Source: JBBRHH01 sp038222915
Lineage (GTDB): Bacteria; Planctomycetota; Phycisphaerae; Tepidisphaerales; Tepidisphaeraceae
Assembly (NCBI GenBank): GCA_038222915.1
Contig: JBBRHH010000101.1
Location: 1 to 13,591, forward strand
Direction of reading: 5' to 3'
Length of the DNA stretch: 13,591 nucleotides
Part shown: piece after piece, positions 6,948-13,591 of the stretch
Numbering within the stretch: position 1 is the stretch's first letter
Layout of the letters: the number at the start of each line of letters is the position of its first letter
Program-made: the position numbers and the translations under genes
Notes under the pieces: model-generated
What the model was told of the DNA's origin: nothing
What the model saw: the letters and a program-made list of their open reading frames with translations, nothing else
The model's database searches: none

Positions 6948-6952
6948 GGAGG
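6948..6952 (+). promoter_or_regulatory. Ribosome-binding site deciding the propeller/SIS gene start
   Basis: GGAGG lies 1 base before the first ATG (6954) but 4 bases before the second ATG (6957). This favours 6957; the two starts differ by one residue. Confidence 0.55.
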
Positions 6953-6956
6953 AATG

Positions 6957-9383
6957 ATGAGGACCGCGCGCGCTCTATCAACTTTGTTTGTGCTTTGGCT
7001 TTTCGCTTCAATTGGCCGGGCTGAGCCGACGACGGCGCCAGCGCCATTCAAATATGTGCCGGCCAGCGCGTATCACATTCTGCCGGAGACGACTTCGGAG
7101 GAATCGGGTTACTTCTCGCTCAACGAGGGGCTCGACGGGAAGATTTATGTCGGCGCCGCGAAGTATGGGGTGAATGCATTTCTGGTCGAGTTCGACCCGG
7201 CCACAAGCAAGCAGCGGATTGTGATCGACACCAACAAAGTGACCGGCGCGACCGGCAAGGCGTATGCGGCGCAGGCGAAGATTCACACGCGCAATTTTAC
7301 CGGGCCGTCGGGGAAGATTTATGTCGGATCGAAGCAGGGATATCGCACGGATAAGAACGATACCTCGGAATATCCGGGCGGCTACGCGATGATTTATGAT
7401 CCGCGCACGGATACTGCGGAGTCGCTGGACATGCCGTTTCCGGGACAGGGGATTATTGACACAGTGGCCGATGAGAGCCGGGGATTGCTGTATGTCGTCA
7501 CATGCGAAGACCAGCACTGGATGCTCTCTGGCCTGAAGCAGAAGAAGTATCGCGAACTGGGGCCGATGCTGACGCCGTACGCATCGACGCTGGTTGATTC
7601 GCGCGGGGTGGCGAGTGTGATCACGAAGGACTTTCAACTGGCCCAATACGATCCGGCGGCCGACAAGGTGACGACCCGGCCGATTCACGTGGACAAGGCG
7701 CTTTGGACACGCAAGGACAATAATTCCATCCCAACGTGGAACCTCGGTCCGGACGGGAAGACGGCATGTCTTATTCTGATGAACGATCCGACGCTGATCA
7801 CTATTGATCTGCAATCGGCTGGGGAGAATGTGATCGCGGCGAGCCATGGAAAGCTCATCGATGGGAAGAATCCGGACTCGCGTTCTTCGATGGTTGTCGA
7901 CCCGAACGGAGTCGTGTGGGCGATTGTGCGCGTCGACAACACGAGCGGATTTGGAAGCGGCTATCTGCATCATCTGGTGCGCTACGATCCGGCCAAAGGC
8001 GCGAGCGAAGATCTGGGGGTGATCGCGGTGAAGAATCCGGATTTTGCCGATTGGAATCCGCCCGCGCCGGCCGACGGAAAGCCGCTGCCGTATTACCGGC
8101 ATGGGTTTCATCGTCTGCCCGACGGCACACTGACGATCCTGCATGCGCACATGGGTTTGATCATGGCGCACGATGGGACGCTGTACATGACCGCGCTCTA
8201 TCCGTACTCGCTGCTGAAGATCGAGGGGTACAAGCCGGCCCCAGCTGCGCCAACGCCAGCGCGGGCTTATCTGGATGATCTGCTGCACAAGCTGGAGGGC
8301 GTGAGTGGGCAGTTTCCGGAGATGACCAGAGTGGCCGAGGTGGCGGCGGATCGGTATTTGAAGGGCGGGAATTTTCTGATTGCCTTCACTGGCGGGACGC
8401 TGGAGCAGGAGATTTCGGGACGCGCCGGTGGGATGATGACCATTCCAGCGCCAGCGACGGGTGATAAGGATATTCTGGTGGCAACGTGGGATCGTGCGCC
8501 GCAGGCCGATGACCTGAAGAAGCTTGGGGAGTTTAAGAAAAAAGGCGTGTATGTGCTGGGGTTTGGTCCGCGGGATCTGCCGGCGATGGCGGAGCATGTG
8601 AAGCTGGCGGATGCGTGGTTTGATACGGGGCTGGAGACGGCCGGGCATTCGAATCATGTGATCAACGCGGCGCTGGGGTGGACGTTTACGGCCGAGTTCG
8701 TCGCGGCGATGACCCGGCGGGGGAAGATGCCGGTGATGCTTCGGGCGTGGGCGTGCGAGGATGGGAAGGCGTGGTCGGCGCGTTACGCGGGGAAGCGGGT
8801 GCATGACGATCTGACGATTTCGCCGATTGCGGCCGGGGAGTTGGCGCGGCGATATCTGGAGCGGGCTCGCTACGGACTATTGCGATTGGAGCAGACGCAG
8901 TTGCCGCTGCTGGAGAAGTTTGCGGGAGAGATCGCCGCCGAGAGCAAGGCGGGGCGCAAGACGATTGTGGCGTACAACGGGCACATGGGGATGGATTATG
9001 TGTCGAAGTACGAGGATGCGGCCTGGGCGATCACCCACGAACTGCACGAGGGGGTGGATTCGCAGACGGGTTCATTCCAAAAAGATTGCCCGGAGGGCGC
9101 AGTGGTGTTGCGGCTCGGGTCATTCGGATTGCACGAGAGCATTGATGCGCTGCTGCAGAAGAAGCATGCGCGGGTGCTGCTGGTGAGCAGTGAAAATCCG
9201 CGGCCGGAGTGGGCAATTTCGGAGCGGTATCGGCCGTGGGTGGATATTGGGATGCCGTTTGGGGATGCGTGCGTGCGGGTGGAGGGTTATCCGATTTTGA
9301 TTCTGCCGGTGAGCGGGGTGACGCAGACGGCGGCGTATGAGTGTGTGAATGTGGGGGTGCAGGGGCGGTCGAAGGGGGAATGA
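6957..9383 (+). CDS. Secreted beta-propeller protein with duplicated SIS-like C-terminal region
   Basis: A predicted 808-residue exported protein. Residues 1-22 form a Sec signal peptide (basic start MRTAR, hydrophobic core LFVLWLFASI, cleavage near GRA/EP). Residues about 35-425 look like a WD40/NHL-type propeller, with repeated blade motifs DGKIYVG, GKIYVGSK, RGLLYVV, NGVVWAI and DGTLYMT. After a Pro/Ala linker (427-435) come two similar segments. The first starts ARAYLDDLLHKLEG at about 435 and includes DILVATWDRAPQADD and GVYVLGFGP. The second starts ARRYLERARYGLLRLEQ at about 630 and includes GRKTIVAYNGH and ARVLLVSSENP. Both resemble SIS (phosphosugar isomerase-type Rossmann) domains. 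The end, YPILILPVSGVTQTAAY, also fits SIS proteins. Whether it is an enzyme or a sugar-binding protein is not shown. A strong stem-loop follows at 9410-9441. Confidence 0.7.
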   Translation: MRTARALSTLFVLWLFASIGRAEPTTAPAPFKYVPASAYHILPETTSEESGYFSLNEGLDGKIYVGAAKYGVNAFLVEFDPATSKQRIVIDTNKVTGATGKAYAAQAKIHTRNFTGPSGKIYVGSKQGYRTDKNDTSEYPGGYAMIYDPRTDTAESLDMPFPGQGIIDTVADESRGLLYVVTCEDQHWMLSGLKQKKYRELGPMLTPYASTLVDSRGVASVITKDFQLAQYDPAADKVTTRPIHVDKALWTRKDNNSIPTWNLGPDGKTACLILMNDPTLITIDLQSAGENVIAASHGKLIDGKNPDSRSSMVVDPNGVVWAIVRVDNTSGFGSGYLHHLVRYDPAKGASEDLGVIAVKNPDFADWNPPAPADGKPLPYYRHGFHRLPDGTLTILHAHMGLIMAHDGTLYMTALYPYSLLKIEGYKPAPAAPTPARAYLDDLLHKLEGVSGQFPEMTRVAEVAADRYLKGGNFLIAFTGGTLEQEISGRAGGMMTIPAPATGDKDILVATWDRAPQADDLKKLGEFKKKGVYVLGFGPRDLPAMAEHVKLADAWFDTGLETAGHSNHVINAALGWTFTAEFVAAMTRRGKMPVMLRAWACEDGKAWSARYAGKRVHDDLTISPIAAGELARRYLERARYGLLRLEQTQLPLLEKFAGEIAAESKAGRKTIVAYNGHMGMDYVSKYEDAAWAITHELHEGVDSQTGSFQKDCPEGAVVLRLGSFGLHESIDALLQKKHARVLLVSSENPRPEWAISERYRPWVDIGMPFGDACVRVEGYPILILPVSGVTQTAAYECVNVGVQGRSKGE

Positions 9384-9409
9384 AATGCGGGTGGGGCTGG
9401 AAAGCAGGT

Positions 9410-9441
9410 GCGTCCGTGCGTCCCAGTTGCGCACGGGGCGC
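9410..9441 (+). terminator. Stem-loop 27 bp after the propeller gene
   Basis: CGTGCG (9415-9420) pairs with CGCACG (9430-9435) around a 9-base loop. The stem extends to about 11 bp through a one-base bulge. No U-tract follows, so it is a hairpin that might protect or end the transcript, not a proven intrinsic terminator. Its left arm resembles the core of the foldback repeats further right. Confidence 0.35.
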
Positions 9442-9463
9442 GACGATGGCAACATTCTTTGCG

Positions 9464-9601
9464 TGTACCAATATCAGTCATGAACAGTTTGGCTACCACT
9501 CTAATCGCGACGCGGTTTCCTCTGCACGCAGCCTCCAGATACCATTTCAGCGCCACCCGAAGATTTTTCCCCACGCTGAGTCCGTGTTCATAAAGGTTAG
9601 C
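9464..9601 (-). pseudogene. Remnant of a Sel1-like repeat protein gene
   Basis: On the minus strand an open frame reads ANLYEHGLSVGKNLRVALKW, then YLEAACRGNRVAIRVVAKLF. This matches the Sel1 repeat pattern (LYE-G-GV--D---A--WY-KAA--GN--A). About one and one-third repeats survive. The match ends at about 9464, and its upstream edge at 9601 is exactly where foldback repeat copy A begins at 9602. Sel1 proteins normally carry several such repeats and act as protein-interaction scaffolds. There is no credible start or full-length gene, so it is a fragment. Confidence 0.55.
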
Positions 9602-9807
9602 GCGGACCTGGCTTCTGCTGTCTCCTGTCCCCCTCCCTCCCCCTGGAACATCGTCCCGTGCGTCCCGTCCGGTTCGATCACATGCCCTTCCCCCGTCACG
9701 ACCACGCCGTGTCCTTTCTGTCCAGGATCAGATCCGACGGGACGATTGGGACGCACGCCAACGAGGGGAGAGGGGAGGAAGAGAGAGAAGAGAACGCGTC
9801 ATCGTGT
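9602..9807. repeat. Foldback repeat, copy A
   Basis: About 206 bp closely related to copy C at 10676-10878. It starts GCGGACCTGGCTT and ends AACGCGTCATCGTGT, with the loop block CGTGTCCTTTCTGTCCA in both copies. The pyrimidine-rich left arm (about 9629-9670) and purine-rich right arm (about 9734-9780) are imperfect inverted repeats; CGTCCCGTC at 9661-9669 pairs with GACGGGACG at 9736-9744. No ORF of note lies in it. It could be a MITE-like element, a REP-type palindrome or a structured RNA. Confidence 0.75.
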
Positions 9808-9875
9808 CGCGGTCGAAGGTCCTCAATATTTTTCTGACCTTATAGATGTAAAATAAATAAGAGAGCGCCGATTTT
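9808..9875. other. AT-rich spacer between repeat copies A and B
   Basis: The stretch from about 9822 to 9862, with TATAGATGTAAAATAAATAA, is far more AT-rich than its surroundings. It may hold a promoter, for example TAAAAT as a -10, but I find no convincing -35. No gene is seen. Confidence 0.3.
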
Positions 9876-9938
9876 GCTTCCTTGTGTCGTCTTCCCCCAC
9901 CCCCTCCCCTTGGCGCATCGTCCCGTGCGTCCCGTTCG
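9876..9938. repeat. Foldback repeat, half copy B
   Basis: This matches only the left arm of copy A: GCTTC followed by the C-rich tract, then an identical 20-base core CATCGTCCCGTGCGTCCCGT (9916-9935 here, 9649-9668 in A). The loop and right arm are missing. Past 9938 the sequence differs from A. Confidence 0.65.
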
Positions 9939-10113
9939 CCCCGGACAAAACGCCAATCGCGTTTTTGATAGCGCCCTTCGCGCTGATGTGCGAAGCCTGT
10001 TCAATGAAGGGACATGGGTGACGCTTGTTTTGACAAGCGGCCCCAATCCCGGCAAGCTGACAAGGGTCAGCCGGGGCTTTGTCGCGCCGGCGGGCAGGAT
10101 GCTAAAAGTTTAG
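9939..10113 (+). other. Open coding-like frame, possible gene fragment, after half copy B
   Basis: In frame with the TAG at 10111-10113 the sequence reads NANRVFDSALRADVRSLFNE, later VTLVLTSGPNPGKLTRVSRG, and ends RMLKV. Codon use looks coding-like but no start codon with a ribosome-binding site belongs to this part: the open frame runs back through the repeat. I recognise no family. It may be the tail of a gene cut by the repeat, or chance. The two hairpins at 10023-10075 lie inside it. Confidence 0.2.
10023..10075 (+). repeat. Two adjacent stem-loops upstream of the lipoprotein gene
   Basis: GCTTGT-TTTG-ACAAGC (10023-10038) is a perfect 6-bp stem with a 4-base loop. It is followed by GCTGAC-AAGG-GTCAGC inside CCGG/CCGG outer arms (about 10049-10074). 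They could act in transcription attenuation or mRNA stability of the lipoprotein gene about 50 bases downstream. No T-run follows. Confidence 0.35.
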
Positions 10114-10121
10114 TCTGCCTG

Positions 10122-10562
10122 ATGATGGGATTACCCAACAATCGTCGCCGGTACTTCACCAGTCCAACGCATGCGCTCGCCCTGGCTGCCGTCGCATCGC
10201 TCTTGACAGGATGCATTGCATTTCCGACGCCGGGGCGAATCCAACGCGAAGTGCAAGCAGAAGGCCCGAACGTCGACATTCGGAAGCTGACCGGTGGCAC
10301 GGCTGATTCGGACCGCCCGATTCGGCCCGGTGTCCTGCGGGAGGCGGTACGTGCCCAGCTCGGCGCGCCGGATAACGTATCGCAGAACGGCCAAGACGAA
10401 GCCTCCACGTATCGTTCTTATAACTGGTGGGTGTTCTGCATCATCCCACTCGTGCATTTCTGGGGCGACATGTCGCCAACCGAATACAAATACATTCTTC
10501 GCATTAAGTTCGACAATCAGGAGCGCGTGCAATCGCTCACGTTGGACAGAAGCCCTGGATAG
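10122..10562 (+). CDS. Small lipoprotein, BamE/SmpA-like
   Basis: A predicted 146-residue lipoprotein. The N-terminus has a basic stretch (NNRRR, 6-10), a hydrophobic core (ALALAAVASLL) and lipobox LTGC with Cys31 as the lipidation site. The mature part has REAVRAQLGAPDNVSQNGQD and then KYILRIKFDNQERVQSLTLD. This matches the BamE/SmpA pattern (helix, LG-P-, later an F-D--g-V strand) seen in many short outer-membrane lipoproteins. A hydrophobic WWVFCIIPLVHFW segment sits between them. I start at the double ATG (10122/10125) because it places the signal sequence at the front; the frame is open upstream to 10014 but those residues look unrelated. No clear Shine-Dalgarno. The gene sits alone between the foldback repeats. 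A role in outer-membrane assembly is not shown; similarity is only by pattern. Confidence 0.6.
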   Translation: MMGLPNNRRRYFTSPTHALALAAVASLLTGCIAFPTPGRIQREVQAEGPNVDIRKLTGGTADSDRPIRPGVLREAVRAQLGAPDNVSQNGQDEASTYRSYNWWVFCIIPLVHFWGDMSPTEYKYILRIKFDNQERVQSLTLDRSPG

Positions 10563-10675
10563 TCGATGGATGGCCGCGGCAGGCTAACCACAAGCTGCAA
10601 TGGACGGCGTCAAGCGTTTTGCCAAGCTGAAAGTCGGTCGGCCGTGCCGGCCATTGAACGTCGGTCTGCTATGCG

Positions 10676-10878
10676 GCGGACCTGGCTTGTGCTGTGTCCT
10701 GTCCCCTCCCCCTCTCCCTGGCACACCTTTCCTTGCGTGCCGTCCGGTTCAATCACACCCCTTCTCCTGCCAGGCCCACGTGTCCTTTCTGTCCATCACC
10801 AGAACTGACGGGACGATCGGGACGCACGTTGACGGGGGAGGGGAGGGGGAAGCAAGAGCCAGGAACGCGTCATCGTGT
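10676..10878. repeat. Foldback repeat, copy C
   Basis: About 203 bp in the same orientation as copy A. It shares the start GCGGACCTGGCTT, the block CGTGTCCTTTCTGTCCA, the right-arm GACGGGACGA-CGGGACGCACG pattern and the exact end GAACGCGTCATCGTGT. Its left arm is more degraded (CGTGCCGTC where A has CGTCCCGTC), so the stem is weaker. A short AGGTCC match follows both copies. The rest of the gap 10563-10947 holds no gene I can support. Confidence 0.75.
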
Positions 10879-10947
10879 AGGTCCCCTTCACTGCGCAACG
10901 TGTTAAACCGCCCCGAGCGCAACGGGTTCGAACGGGGTGCGTCTGTG

Positions 10948-12387
10948 TCAGGCCAGAAGGCCTTGGACTACTTTGCCGGCGACGTCGGTGAGGCGGTAGT
11001 CTCGGCCGCTGAAGCGGTAGGTTAGCTTTTCGTGGTCGAGGCCGAGGAGGTGGAGGATGGTGGCGTGGAGGTCGTGGACGTGGACACCTTTGTCGGTGAC
11101 GGTGGAGCCGATTTCGTCGGTCTCGCCGTAGACGGTGCCGCCTTTTGCGCCGCCGCCGGCCATCCAGCTTGAGAAGACTTTCGGGAAATGGTCGCGGCCC
11201 TGGTTCTGCGGCGTGGTGTTGAAAGGTGTTCGACCAAATTCTGTCGTCCAGACGATCAGCGTGGTGTCGAGCATGCCGCGGCGTTTGAGGTCGTTAATGA
11301 GGCCGGCCATGGGTTGATCGACGTTTTTGGCGAGGTGTTCGTGGTCGCCCATGTTGCCGTGAGAGTCCCAGTTGTTGGAGGAGCCGACGTCGAGGAGCTC
11401 GATGAAACGGACGCCGCGCTCGGCGAGGCGGCGTGCGATCAGGCACTGCCAGCCGAAGCCGGTTCCGGTGCCGCGCTTCAGGCCGTAGAGATTTAGCGTG
11501 TCGTCGGATTCGTTGGAGATGTCGAACGCTTCCGGAGCAGCGCGCTGCATGCCGAAGGCGGTTTCGAAGGAACGGATCTGGCCTTCGAGAGCGAGGTCAG
11601 CCGCGCGCGACTGCTGGTGCTTGCGATTGGACTTGGCGAGGAGATCGAGTTCCATGCGCTGCAGGTCGTCTGAAGCTGCGCGGCGATCGATGTCGGGGAT
11701 TGGCGTCTTGCCAGGCAACACTTGTGTGCCCTGGTGGCAGGCGGGGAGGAAGTCGGAACCCCATGCCTGCGCGCCGGTGTAGGGTGGCGCGGGCGCGAGG
11801 ACGACGAAGCTTGGGAGGTTTTGATTTTCGGTGCCAAGGCCGTAACTGACCCACGAGCCGATGCTGGGGCGGGCGAAGTTGAAGGAGCCGGTGTGCATAC
11901 CCATGGTGGCCTTGTCGTGGCCGGGGCTGTCGGTGTGCATGGAGCGGATGACGCAGAGGTCATCAGCGCATTTGGCGATGTGCGGGAAGATGTCGCTGAC
12001 TTCGGTGCCACAGACGCCGTATCGCTTGAAGCCCCAGTTGGGTTGCTTCAGATACATCGTTGTCGGCGGGGCGAGGCCATACGGGTCGGGGGCTGAGATG
12101 GACATCCCGTTCTTGCCGTACATGTATGGTTTGTGATCGAAACTCTCGAGGTGAGAAGCGCCGCCGGTGGCGAAGATGAAGATGACGCGCTCGGCTTTGG
12201 GTGCGAAGTGGGAGGGTCTGGGGAGAAGGGGATCGGTCGCGGTGGTGGGGGCGGCGGCGCGGGCGCGGTCGGCGATCAGGCCGCTGAGGGCGATTGCGCC
12301 GAATCCGCCGGCGGCGCGGTTGAGAAACTGGCGACGGCTCAGCCCGGAGCGGAGCAGCCAGTCGTGATGTGGATTTCCACCTGCCAA
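10948..12387 (-). CDS. DUF1501 family protein with Tat signal (sulfatase-like fold)
   Basis: A predicted 479-residue exported protein. SRRQFL at 17-22 followed by a hydrophobic stretch and ARA is a twin-arginine signal. The N-terminal RVIFIFATGGASHLESFDHK (67-86) is the DUF1501 metal-binding-type start related to alkaline phosphatase/sulfatase folds. The C-terminal signature begins TTEFGRTPF (about 381) and continues with GRDHFPKVFSSWMAGGGAKG, VHVHDLHATILHLLGLDHEK and YRFSGRDYRLTDV. The start is TTG at 12385-12387, supported by AGAGGAG 6 bases upstream. The DUF1553 gene ends 21 bp upstream on the same strand, the usual planctomycete pairing and probably one operon. These pairs are thought to act outside the cytoplasm on complex polysaccharides; the substrate is unknown. 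Confidence 0.93.
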   Translation of the reverse strand: MAGGNPHHDWLLRSGLSRRQFLNRAAGGFGAIALSGLIADRARAAAPTTATDPLLPRPSHFAPKAERVIFIFATGGASHLESFDHKPYMYGKNGMSISAPDPYGLAPPTTMYLKQPNWGFKRYGVCGTEVSDIFPHIAKCADDLCVIRSMHTDSPGHDKATMGMHTGSFNFARPSIGSWVSYGLGTENQNLPSFVVLAPAPPYTGAQAWGSDFLPACHQGTQVLPGKTPIPDIDRRAASDDLQRMELDLLAKSNRKHQQSRAADLALEGQIRSFETAFGMQRAAPEAFDISNESDDTLNLYGLKRGTGTGFGWQCLIARRLAERGVRFIELLDVGSSNNWDSHGNMGDHEHLAKNVDQPMAGLINDLKRRGMLDTTLIVWTTEFGRTPFNTTPQNQGRDHFPKVFSSWMAGGGAKGGTVYGETDEIGSTVTDKGVHVHDLHATILHLLGLDHEKLTYRFSGRDYRLTDVAGKVVQGLLA

Positions 12388-12393
12388 GATCTT

Positions 12394-12400
12394 CTCCTCT
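12394..12400 (-). promoter_or_regulatory. Ribosome-binding site for the TTG start of the DUF1501 gene
   Basis: AGAGGAG on the minus strand, 6 bases before the TTG at 12385-12387. It sits in the 21-bp gap after the DUF1553 stop, so both genes are likely on one mRNA. Confidence 0.65.
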
Positions 12401-12408
12401 GATCCTGT

Positions 12409-13591
12409 TTAGTCCACGTACAGAAAGCCGTTGCCGGTTAACAACATCCGGCCGTAGGCGGCCCAGGCTTGAAGGTTCTGCTCGTCGGGCGACTTGCCCA
12501 TGGCGGCCAGCGATTCACGGTATTTGCTGAGGAACGCGTCGGCCTCGGCGATGTCGTCGGCGTCGGGCACACGTGCCTGCGTCAGCTCGTAGGCGAGTTG
12601 TACGCGTGCGGATTCGTCCTTGGCTTCGCCCAAGACGCGCCTGGCCAGTGCTCCCGATTGTTCGTGGACGAAGGGGTCGTTCATTAGATAAAGCGCCTGG
12701 GCGGGTGTGACGGTGACCTGGCGTTCATCGGTGCTGACGTTTGGATCGGCCGCGTCGAAGAGAGAAAGGAATGGATGGCGCTTTTGCCGCTGCACCATGA
12801 GGTAAATGCTGCGGCGGTGCGTGTCGTACAGGCCATAGAACGGGGCGTGCACGGTGTACGACCAGGCTTCGATGGGGGGGAAGGGGTGTGCGCCGCCGGG
12901 GGAAAAATCCAGGGCGTTGGCGACGAACAGCATGGAATCCCGGATCGCCTCGGCTTCGAGTCTTCGGCGGGGGAATTGCCAGAGCAGATGGTCTTCGGGG
13001 TCGACTTGCCGGGCTGCGGGTTGGTCCGCGCCGGACATTTGATAGGCCGATGAGAGCATGATCTCGCGGTGCATCGCTTTGATCGACCAGCCCTTTTCGA
13101 CGAAGCGCAAGGCGAGCCAGTCGAGCAACTCCGGATGCGATGGCGGCGTGCCGCGCGTTCCGAAATCGTTGGGCGTGGCGACGATGCCGCGGCCAAAATG
13201 GTGTTGCCAGATGCGGTTGACCATGACGCGGGCGGTCAGCGGGTTCTTTGGATCGGCCAGCCATTGGGCGAGTTCGAGCCGGCCGCTGCTCTTGAAGCCA
13301 GCGGGAAGTTTCTGGCCGCCGAGGACTCTTAAGAATCCGCGCGGTGCGACATCGCCGGGGGTCTTGGGGTCGCCGCGCAGTTGGATTTTTGCGTCGGCCG
13401 GTTTGCCTTCCATGACGCCGTATGCGCCATCGTAGGGCATGCGGAAGTAGAGGTCTTTGCGCTGCTTGGAGAGCTCAGCGGATATTGCATCGAGCTTGGT
13501 AATCCTGTCGGTTGTCGCCTTATCGATGGGAGCAGTGGTGGGGCTTGGACGCGTCGATGGGGTTGCGCTTAGAGGCGTGAAGGGGACATCC
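12409..13591 (-). CDS. DUF1553 (PSD1) domain protein, C-terminal part; 5' end outside the window
   Basis: The visible 393 residues are the C-terminal part of a planctomycete DUF1549/DUF1553 protein, often preceded by a cytochrome-type (PSCyt1) domain. The frame is open without a stop to the window edge, so the Met at 13440 is internal. Before it a helical DRITKLDAISAELSKQRKDL segment is visible. DUF1553 hallmarks are IQLRGDPKTPGDVAPRGFL, LAQWLADPKNPLTARVMVNR, IWQHHFGRGIVATPNDFG, HPELLDWLALRFVEKGWSIK, MLSSAYQMS and the C-terminal LLTGNGFLYVD (commonly NEF-YVD in relatives). Function is not established; such proteins are co-encoded with DUF1501 proteins and are predicted to be exported. It is the upstream gene of the pair. 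Confidence 0.93.
   Translation of the reverse strand, partial: DVPFTPLSATPSTRPSPTTAPIDKATTDRITKLDAISAELSKQRKDLYFRMPYDGAYGVMEGKPADAKIQLRGDPKTPGDVAPRGFLRVLGGQKLPAGFKSSGRLELAQWLADPKNPLTARVMVNRIWQHHFGRGIVATPNDFGTRGTPPSHPELLDWLALRFVEKGWSIKAMHREIMLSSAYQMSGADQPAARQVDPEDHLLWQFPRRRLEAEAIRDSMLFVANALDFSPGGAHPFPPIEAWSYTVHAPFYGLYDTHRRSIYLMVQRQKRHPFLSLFDAADPNVSTDERQVTVTPAQALYLMNDPFVHEQSGALARRVLGEAKDESARVQLAYELTQARVPDADDIAEADAFLSKYRESLAAMGKSPDEQNLQAWAAYGRMLLTGNGFLYVD

Noticed and set aside
9602..10878. CRISPR array suggested by repeated blocks.
   Set aside because: There are only two full copies, about 1 kb apart and with an internal palindrome, with no regular spacers and no cas genes.
9602..10878. Composite transposon bounded by copies A and C.
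   Set aside because: No transposase lies between them, the copies have no terminal inverted repeats and no target duplication could be seen.
10905..10950. GGTTCGAA motif that resembles a tRNA T-loop.
   Set aside because: The flanking bases do not form a 5-bp T-stem and no acceptor, D or anticodon arm is found.

Overview
The window reads like a chromosomal segment of a Planctomycetota bacterium, possibly of the Phycisphaerae type. The strongest sign is the DUF1553/DUF1549 and Tat-exported DUF1501 gene pair at the right end, a hallmark of planctomycetes and a few relatives. The high-GC coding bias, the large hybrid sensor kinase and the small HTH protein with a low-complexity tail fit this. 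Phylum is an inference; no rRNA or ribosomal protein gene is present.

Left part (1-3831). A 5'-truncated ygfZ-like folate-binding gene and a class III-like PPK2 polyphosphate kinase run on the plus strand. They meet head-on a small minus-strand HTH protein whose stop codon abuts the PPK2 stop. Upstream of the HTH gene, also on the minus strand, is yajQ (nucleotide / c-di-GMP binding). Divergent from yajQ is an unusual 361-residue protein joining an adenylate-kinase-like P-loop domain to a nucleoside-deoxyribosyltransferase-like domain. Several genes here concern nucleotides or phosphate, but nothing shows that they form one pathway.

Middle part (3828-6953). A REC-GAF-HisKA-HATPase-REC hybrid histidine kinase lies on the minus strand and overlaps the fusion gene's stop by 4 bp. 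Upstream of it is the 3' remnant of a second, larger hybrid kinase: its penultimate receiver domain is broken by a frameshift at an A7 tract, and its last receiver domain is intact. Then follow about 340 bp of mostly non-coding DNA with one possible small ORF.

Right part (6957-13591). A secreted protein of about 808 residues joins an N-terminal beta-propeller to a C-terminal half that looks like a tandem duplication of a SIS-like (sugar isomerase) domain. Next is a repeat-rich stretch (9384-10947) with two full copies and one half copy of a foldback repeat of about 205 bp. It also holds a Sel1-repeat gene remnant cut exactly at a repeat boundary, several stem-loops and a small BamE/SmpA-like lipoprotein gene. 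Last is the minus-strand DUF1553-DUF1501 operon, whose first gene runs off the window.

The items most worth following are the uncatalogued foldback repeat, the kinase/deoxyribosyltransferase fusion, the propeller/duplicated-SIS fusion and the decaying hybrid kinase. I found no CRISPR array, tRNA, rRNA, transposase or recognisable defence operon.
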